Source: Chrysomallon squamiferum
Taxonomy: Eukaryota > Mollusca > Gastropoda > Neomphalida > Peltospiridae
Direction of reading: 5' to 3'
Assembly (NCBI GenBank): GCA_012295275.1
Contig: CM022679.1
Span: 11,369,669-11,433,668, forward strand
DNA length: 64,000 bases
This document shows positions 30,001-39,289 of the stretch, piece by piece. The number at the start of each line of letters is the position of its first letter. The first letter of the stretch is position 1. Below the pieces are notes generated by a model, which worked only from the letters and a program-made list of their open reading frames with translations, was not told the origin of the DNA and made no database searches. Both the position numbers and the translations under genes were made by a program.

Positions 30001-33000
30001 GCTTGCATAAACACATATAGTCATTTAAAAGATCTGTACAGTTTTCTGTGTTGTTGCTTTGATACTGGCAGTCATCCTTGTTTCTATCACTGTTAGGACC
30101 TGCATAAAGTATTAAATCACATTAATAGTTCACTTTAAACTGGCCAATACAGCAGCTTAAGAAATCACTGTTCATATCCTGAGTTAACAGCAATGACTTA
30201 ACTTATTACTGCCTTTCATAATTCAAATTTTATTATGATCCAAATAATTATATTTAACTGTTACATGCTCTATGTAAAAATATATTATTTTTATGTTCCA
30301 TTTTCTTTTTTTAACCAGATGTGCTATTCAGGTTTCTGGCCTAAATAATGATATTTCCAATATCTAATTAATAATTTGCTGTACTTTACTTATGTTCAGG
30401 ACTAACAAAGGTAAAAAAGCTTGTTTTAGTATCTCTATTAATAAATTATATTTATAAGTTTCTTTTGCAAGATATTCATTTATGTTTCAGATGTGGATGT
30501 GGATGTAACTTCTGTTGGTGAGGGAACTTGTTAAATATATCATAAAAGATTCATTTCTATTACTACTTAAGAAATTTACTATTTTAAAAAATACAACAAA
30601 GAATTATTAATTTATGATTATGCTTTGATTTCATATTCTTCAGAATTAAAACACCCATAGATGACTAATGGAATAAGCAAAATCAACTTATTTGTACATT
30701 CTGGAGGAGCATGGGACCAGTTTCCATCAGATCTACAAAGAATTTGTAGAGGACCTCGTAAGTCATATCCAGGATTGCATGTGTAATTCACAATGCTTCC
30801 TGCTGAATTACCATTTCCTGTAACAACTGTCTTTTGGGCATTTACTACATCAGGTGCATTTCCACAGCTGGAGGCTGCAAAAGTACAAACAAAATTAAAA
30901 TTTTATTTTTCAATATTTGGAAGATGTGTTAGTGGGAAGAAATGTTCTTAATATTAATAAGTAGATACATGTAATAATGTAGAATGATTATATAAATGCA
31001 AAAATCCTAAAAGTAATCTGGTTAAAATCTAAGAATATTAAAAACAAAATACTCTTTATATCCCCCCAAAAAATAAAATAAAGATATGCATTATCTGAAA
31101 AAAGATATCAAATTCAGCTCAACAAGCCATCTTGGAATCAGAAATGTGCTTTATTCAAGATGGAAACTGCATACAGTGAGAAGAGAATTCCTAATCAAAT
31201 TCAAACTATTACAAATTACATGACACAGAGGTATCAAAACTGGCTAGAAAACTTACTCAGGATTGGTCAGAGTGTCATATCTTTTAGTCAATAATCAAAA
31301 TATACTTCTTTTTTGTGATGTGTCTAACAGCATATCACAACATACTGTATGACATGATGAACATGCAAATACATTTACAATTACAAACAATTTTCTGCAA
31401 TGGTGTAATTCTTTTGACTTTTATTACAAACACTTGCTTCTGCATTGTGGTGGTGTGCTCCAAGTCCCATTGTTAAGACAGGTCACTTTTGGTGAACCTT
31501 CCATCTGAAAACCATCATAACATTTATATATAGTCTCTGCCCCAAATGTAACAGATTCACTGTTATTGTTGGCAATATATCCATTATCTATAGCTTTGGG
31601 AACTCCACAATAAATGACTGAAAGGAAAAACAAAAATATAAACAGTTACCTTCACAGACCTTTTTTTTCTTTTCATTATTATTATTATTATACTTTTCAT
31701 TTATTTGTTTATTTATATTTATTTTATTTTATTCTTATTTTTTAATAATAAATGATGGAACATATGAAAAAGCAGAAAAGAAGATATATTAATCATATTT
31801 GTGTACATATTTAAATTAAATACTTTCATATAAGTTGTATGTGTGGATAGACAGACTGCATACAGATTCATAAAACAAAAAGAATAATAATTTACTTCCA
31901 CAAGAAGGGTATCTAGTAACATTCCATTTCCCTCCTTTTAGACAACTTAATAACAAAGATTCCTTTAGATACAGTTCTTCTTGTTTAAATGAGTATCCAT
32001 TATCACAACTCACTGTCACTTGTGAGTCATACATTTTTAAATCAGATGATAAGGTCATATTTGGAGAGGCTGGTATATCTTCACAACCTAACAAAATAAA
32101 ATAAATGTATTGCAGAACTAGCTGAATGTAACTTTTTGTAATTACAGTTTTGGTATAACTATTAGAAACACAGTTTGTGACAATTACTCATTTAAAGCAA
32201 AAGGTACATTGCGCGGCACAAATCAGAGTATATTTCAAACTTATCAGTAGTAAATTTACAAAACACTTGTTGTTCCTCATTACAAAATATTTTACTATAT
32301 GAAAACATTCCCAGTAGTGAGATAAAGACTCAAACATATTGATTAAGAAAAAAAAAAAGGTAAAATTACCAATACAAAAATATGAAAAACAATGAATGTG
32401 GCCAAACATTAAAAACAAATATGTAATTTATGATTACATTATCATGAGATCTAGTATTTTAATTTTTAAAATCATCATAAATACATTAAATTCCATTTTC
32501 TCTCCTTCTTTGGTATATTGGTTACCTCTTGAACATTTTAATAAAGGAATTAATATAATTTCAACTTCTTATTATTCTGTGTAAATTAATATCATGATCT
32601 TAAAAAAAAAAAAGAGAAGTGAAAAATTATTCAAATATCTACAATTTTCAGTGCAAGATAAAAAGATAGCTTACCAATTGAAAATTCAATCTTAAAGCAC
32701 CCATCAGATTTGATAAGACTTGAAGTAAAAGTCAAATAAATAGAATCACCACCAGAAATTGTGGGTATTTTGTCATTTGTTAGAGATCCTGTAAATCCTG
32801 CAATCTTATGAATAGGAACAGACATCGCATCAGTCCAATTGTATATCTGCAACAATAACTAAAACTGTTGGTCGATTTTCTGATAAAAAATTCAACTTAA
32901 GAACAAAAAGTAGATTATCTGACAAAATATTTTGAGAAGATTATTAATTATAATTTATCTTCAAGATACATTACTGACAGTTCCAAAATTTCAAGAATAA

Positions 33001-36000
33001 AAATCCTAATGTAACATTATCTAATAATACTAATGTACTTAGAACAATAAAAACACATAATTCTTTATATTTGTTCTCTGAATACCGTAACTACATCTTT
33101 TGTGTCAGTAAGAGAGAATTCAATCAGTTTTAGCAGAATAGGTCGTTTGTCAGATTCTGGTGCCTTCACAGTCCATGAGCAACCAATGGATGATGGATAT
33201 TTATTTTTGAGATAACCAGGAGAGTATATTTCACCCGAATGTTGTTGTATTTGGATGTCACACCCTGAAAATAAATATTGCAAGTAAACGACAAAATATG
33301 TTTAATACATTATAGATATATATTACAAATAATGCTGAGCATATGTTACAAATTTTACCCAAAAGGAAAGAAATGAATTGTTAATATGATGGGTTTTTTA
33401 CTGCATTTTATAACATCTAAAAAAAACACACCAATAAACAAGTAATACAGGCAAACAAGAAGGTTCTCAGAATACTATAAAATTTATTAAGTTTCAAAAG
33501 CAGTATATGCATTCTAATGTAAAAACTAATATCAGTGTTTTCATTTTTTGGGCCATGAGAAATAAATATGTGTCAACAAATACATGCCCCTTTTTGTCCT
33601 CATACTGATTCCTTTTCCAGATTCTATTTTCTTTCCCTTTATATTTATTGTCATTTTGTTTCCTGTAGAAATGTAAATAGCAGGTGACCTCAGATCTGAT
33701 GAATTAGTTATAATGACTGTGCTTTCAATGTAGTCTCCATCATAAATGGACAGTTCCCAATCAGTCTGCAAGTCAATCTCAACAACCTAATAAAATAAAA
33801 TTATAGATGTATATTTTCTTAAGGACCCCTGAAGACCTACTGAGGAGCTGTACATTAAAGGTATTTTTTTTTAAATTTAAAATGTTTTGCTATAAATTAT
33901 TTTAATTTATGGGTAAATATAGCTAGTCTTGAAATACAGGTTTCTCGCTGTTGTTTTTTCCTCTGCAAGAAAACTGCAGTGGAATAAACTGATTTCACAA
34001 CAGTTGTTATGTCCTAAGTACTCGTTAGAATGCAAGTAAAAATATAGTAATTTTCTCTTCATATCAGGTTTTCTTTAATATTGAACAACCAACAATTTAA
34101 TGCTTCTTATATTGAATACTATTTTTCTTCCTCATTTATTTAATAATATTTTACTTCTTACCCAAGAAACTGAAGATAGTTTTCATATATTAATAATTCA
34201 ATAATAAGAAAATTGCAACATTATCTTACTGGTATTTATAAATTAACACTTTCTCAGTGAGAAATCTTCTGCAAGTAATCACCTGCCCATCCTTACCTCA
34301 AGTGTTAGAATGGAACCAACTTCTGTTGTGATTAGCCACTTCCGAGAGAATGCATAAGGTGGTGTTTTAGGATAAAATGGTGATGTCAGATTTAGCCAAT
34401 TATCCGATACACTGACAGTTTCAACAGATTTTGACAACTCTGAAACATCTGCAGTTAAGAAATAGGATTATCAGTTATTTCAAATTTACTTAGAAACATT
34501 TGACAATATCAGTTTAGATAACAGACTGCCACTAATTTACTAGAACAAATTCTAAAATTACTTTGTTTGTTGAGTGGTATTATATAATTATTTCAAATTA
34601 ATATGAAAATGAAAAAAATCTGAAAGACTAACTATTTAAACAAAAGGGAAAACAGTCACTTACGGAAAACAATTACTTTTCTATACTTCACATATATGTT
34701 TCTATTATTAGCGAATCCAAATGTTTCAACAATTTTTTCCTAATAATTTGTTTAATAACAAACTTAAAAGTGAAAGATAAAGTAATAATGAACTGACATT
34801 ATAAAACAGTAATTAAATAACTATGTACATAAACAATATTTCAATAAACTATTTTAATTATTGTATATATGTGTTCAGTTCCCTTCACAACTGATGAATA
34901 ACAAACTGCTGAGTGAATAGAAGAACAGTTCTAATTCAGAAAACACAAAAATATCTTTGAAGATTTTTTTCTTTTTAAATTGCTTCATGAAAATAGGTAA
35001 ATTTAATAGTAAACTAATTACATCTTCCTGCACCCAGAATACCTGATTTCCATTCCACCACAAAGCCACTTGATTCTGTAGTTGCATCTGATCTGAATCT
35101 GATGATAGCAAAGTTGTTGATGCTATACACAACTTTATTATCAGATACACCTGACAAAGTTGTCAACTGAATACTGTCTTCAAGTGACCTCGAGCCTCCC
35201 CACACTTCAATGGTATCACGATCCTTTTCTGTTTTTATTTGAGTGAACTAATAATTGAAAAATATTTTTATCTGCAAAAAGGATGTCCCTGCTGTGGTCT
35301 TTTATACTCTGTTGGACAAGTTGGAATCAAAAATGTTTTAATTAAGTAATCAATGTATAAACCTGTATAAATCATGAGTGTTTTAAGTATTTTACTATTT
35401 GTTAAAAAATTATAAAATTGTCTTGTGTTTAAATTTGATCTATGTATTAATGAAGGATAAGCTGTAAATATTTAAAAAATAAAGTGTATAATTCTGAGTC
35501 ATTTATATTTGTAAAATTATCATTAAGCTGATAAACAATAAAGTAAAAATTTATATAAAAATTAAATTTATTTACCATTAATTGTAGCTGGGTTCCCACT
35601 GGGCTCTCAATTGTCCAAAAGCAATCAGCATTAGCTTTGTAAGCACCCTGGGTGATAGTTCCTGATGCACCTAATTTATAGTAGGAGCATCTATCTTCTA
35701 CAAATACATTTTTTATAACTTAATATTCCACAAACTCAAATGCACATATACCTATAAACTACTATTAAAAACAGCATTTAAAAATCCATATAATACTATT
35801 TTATTCACAACTTATTTTATAATAAAAAATAAAAAAGTAATTGATTTTTTTTGTTTCTTTTTCTGAATACATTAAAGATTTACCACAATTCATTTCATCA
35901 AAGTTGTTGGAACAGTCATTTATTCCATCACAAAACCACTTGGTGTTAATACACTTCCCATAGCCACAGTCAGATGTTCCTAAAACAAAAATTAAAATTA

Positions 36001-38897
36001 ATAATAATTACAGTTTCAACATAATTCAGAGAAATTGGGTCATTGTTGATTGTAAAGATCTGCCCATATACATTTTTGATAAAATTTTAATATTATTTTC
36101 TGACATAAATATAAAGAAATAAATTACTGATCAGTACTTTGATTATCAAACACGTGATCATTTCACGACATATAACATTCTTATAATTCAGTGATAAAAG
36201 AAATTTGGATGTCATACTTGAATGTCATAAATATTAAAACAACAACTTGAATATGTTTAAACTATATATTTATGCATTTATAAGTAACAACAAAGGTATA
36301 TTTTAAAACATTCCAAAACCTTACCAACTTAAAAAAGTACACTTAATATTATTACATTTAAAATTAGTTATTGGCATATTTTTTATGTTTGTAAGTTTGA
36401 TCATTTTAAAAAAACTAAAAGAAAAATGAGCAGGAAAAAAATAAATTATTGCTTTTGTTTAACTAAATTAAAAATTAAATAATTAAAAGTTATATCTGAT
36501 ATTTGTTAAAATATTTAAAGAAAATATGATTAATATATTTTTTTACTTGATGACATAGTACCAATACTAATACTGACCATTGATACACGCTGGTTTTTTA
36601 CAAACGAAGGGCAATAATTCTTGACAGTTTGAAACCTTCCATAGACCATTTAGACCCACAGACACACAAGATCCATTTTCAGTGTCAAGAGGAGGCTGGT
36701 TATTATCCCAGATACCCTCACACTTGGTTGAATCTGAGGAAGAAATTGAATACATACATACAGTCATATACATACGTACATGTATATAAAGAAGAAAAGA
36801 AAAAAGCCGACGAAGAAAAGAAGAACAAAATACCACTGAAAAACAAACCATTATAAACAATGGGTTATCGTTTTGTTCTCGTTTCCTCTGTAGAGATTCT
36901 GTATATATGAATTCTGACTTCATCATGTTAATAATGGCTAACGAGTTTGCTTCAGCGTTTCTTTAATTTCTAGAGCTATCAGAAAAGAAAAAAAGGCAAC
37001 AACGATATAAACAATTCGCTATATAAGCGATGCCATCACGATCCTGTTTACTTACAAATGAAATGAGCGGTGAAAACAACGAAATAATCATTTGGAAATA
37101 TAAAGATTTTATTTCAGGGCATTTATTCCTACCGCTAAAGTTAGACTTTATATTTAATGGTTTTCATTAAAGTATTGAAAATGCCATTGGAGAAATGCTC
37201 AATATAATTAAACTGTGTATCGTTTATCAAAGAAAAAAAAAATAACCACAAAATAATTGTAGAAATAATAGCATTAAATAAATGTTAAGAAAAATAAGTG
37301 CAAAACAGTATATCTAACCTGTTTTTAGTTAATTCTATGCACTACATGGAACAGTATTACTATCTATGATGTATTTTCAGCAAAACTAAGGAGGAAAAAA
37401 GCATCCGAGACCTTATTAATATTACCAAATGAGCAATAGTTATCAATCCACTTACTTTTAAATAAAATTATTGTTAAATTAAGTTTAATACTAATAGATA
37501 TAAAAACCGATATTGATAAATCTACTGCAATATTATATACTAAGTGATTAATTACATCGCGATAAGAAAATAATTATAGCTTTGCATAACTTTCATAAAT
37601 TCCGCGACATTTTCATCGATTTATAATAACGAAACATACCGATATTTGTTCATTTAGCAATGTGAATTTAATGTCCAAGTTTACTTTAATTTTTCTTGCA
37701 TACAAATAAAAACGTAATAAATAGATACGTTTTGGAGGTTTTATATTTTCTTGTAAAAGAAACAACAAAAAAATCATTAATTATGTAAAATTTACTTTCT
37801 TTGTTATAGACTCAATACCTGAGAAACAAAACTTCAAATAAACATATCATTCTCCATAATGGCGAATTGCAGATAAATATAGGAATTACATTCAGCATTG
37901 GCGATTCAGGTATTATTTGTCTGAACATTGCTGCTATAAAATGGTCGAGATGGGTCTTTTGATTTTTAGACCATCACCTTGACACCTTATTTCATGAAGA
38001 AATTCACTGCTTTTACAAAAAGTGTATTTTATATCGTTTATCCTAAATATTTTTAATTCAAGGTAAAGAATACTTTATACATGCAACAAAGATAAAATTA
38101 AACAGATAATACCTAAAAATTTCAGTCCATTCCAAAACCTGGAGCTGAAAACCGATTTTACAAACTGTGCTATCTCCCGATTTTCAATGTCATCTTCTAT
38201 GCCTACAGATTTTGCTTGTAGGCTGAAATATAAAATGCATTATTTAAAGATTTTATGATTATTTGTAATTATATAAAAGAACAGAAATACAGAAAACCCC
38301 ATCAGTACCAAATTTGTCCGATTTCTTTTTTTTTTTTTTGTTTTAAATACAAAATTAATGACCTTTTGCATGTTTTCTCTGCCTCTTCAAAATCCGTTGA
38401 AAAATTTACAAGAAGATAACAGTTAGTTCCGTAAGACTTCCAGTCTGGAAAATGATTATAATAAAGTGAATATAATCTTTTCAGAAAAAAAATACACAAA
38501 AACAACAAAACAAAAATCTTTGTTATTTACTATTTGAGCTGATCTGTTTTTGTTTAGTCATAGTTGAACCATCAAGTAGTCAGTGCAATAATTGTACATA
38601 CGACAAAATTATGAAACAGAACGTTCTACACAATACTCTTTATATATTTTCTTATACAAATAAATTTATTTAATAATTATGATATAATTATAAAGCTTAG
38701 CTTTAGCTTAGTTTATTAATTTAGTTTTCTTTCAAATGAATTATAACTTTCTAACATCAGTGACGGTTGCAGAACTTCAAGAATTGTGTCATTATTATGA
38801 TGAATTTAACTTTCAGTGAATTTCATTAGAAATACAATAAAATATTTGTCGGCAGAAAACAAAAACCAAAGTGAGATCAACTAACGTATTATTTTTC

Positions 38898-38947
<50 letters not shown>

Positions 38948-39255
38948 AAAAAGTTTTCCAAAACTACTCACCTTGTGGACATCCAAATGCTAGATCACCG
39001 AGTTTTGTGTAATGCATATCATCGATGGACTCTGACAGTAACTGAAAATGAAAGTGACAGTGATACTGAATTCGATGATGGGTAATATGGAACATTTTAT
39101 GTAAATATTAGAAGTCATGAATTTAAATATATTATAGCAGTTGAAAATTTGTAGGTTTTTGTTTTCGTCGTTGTTACTGTTGTTGTTTTAGGGTTATTTT
39201 ATTTATTTATTTATTATTCCATCAGTTTCATTATTATTATTTCAATTCACTTATA

Positions 39256-39289
<34 letters not shown>

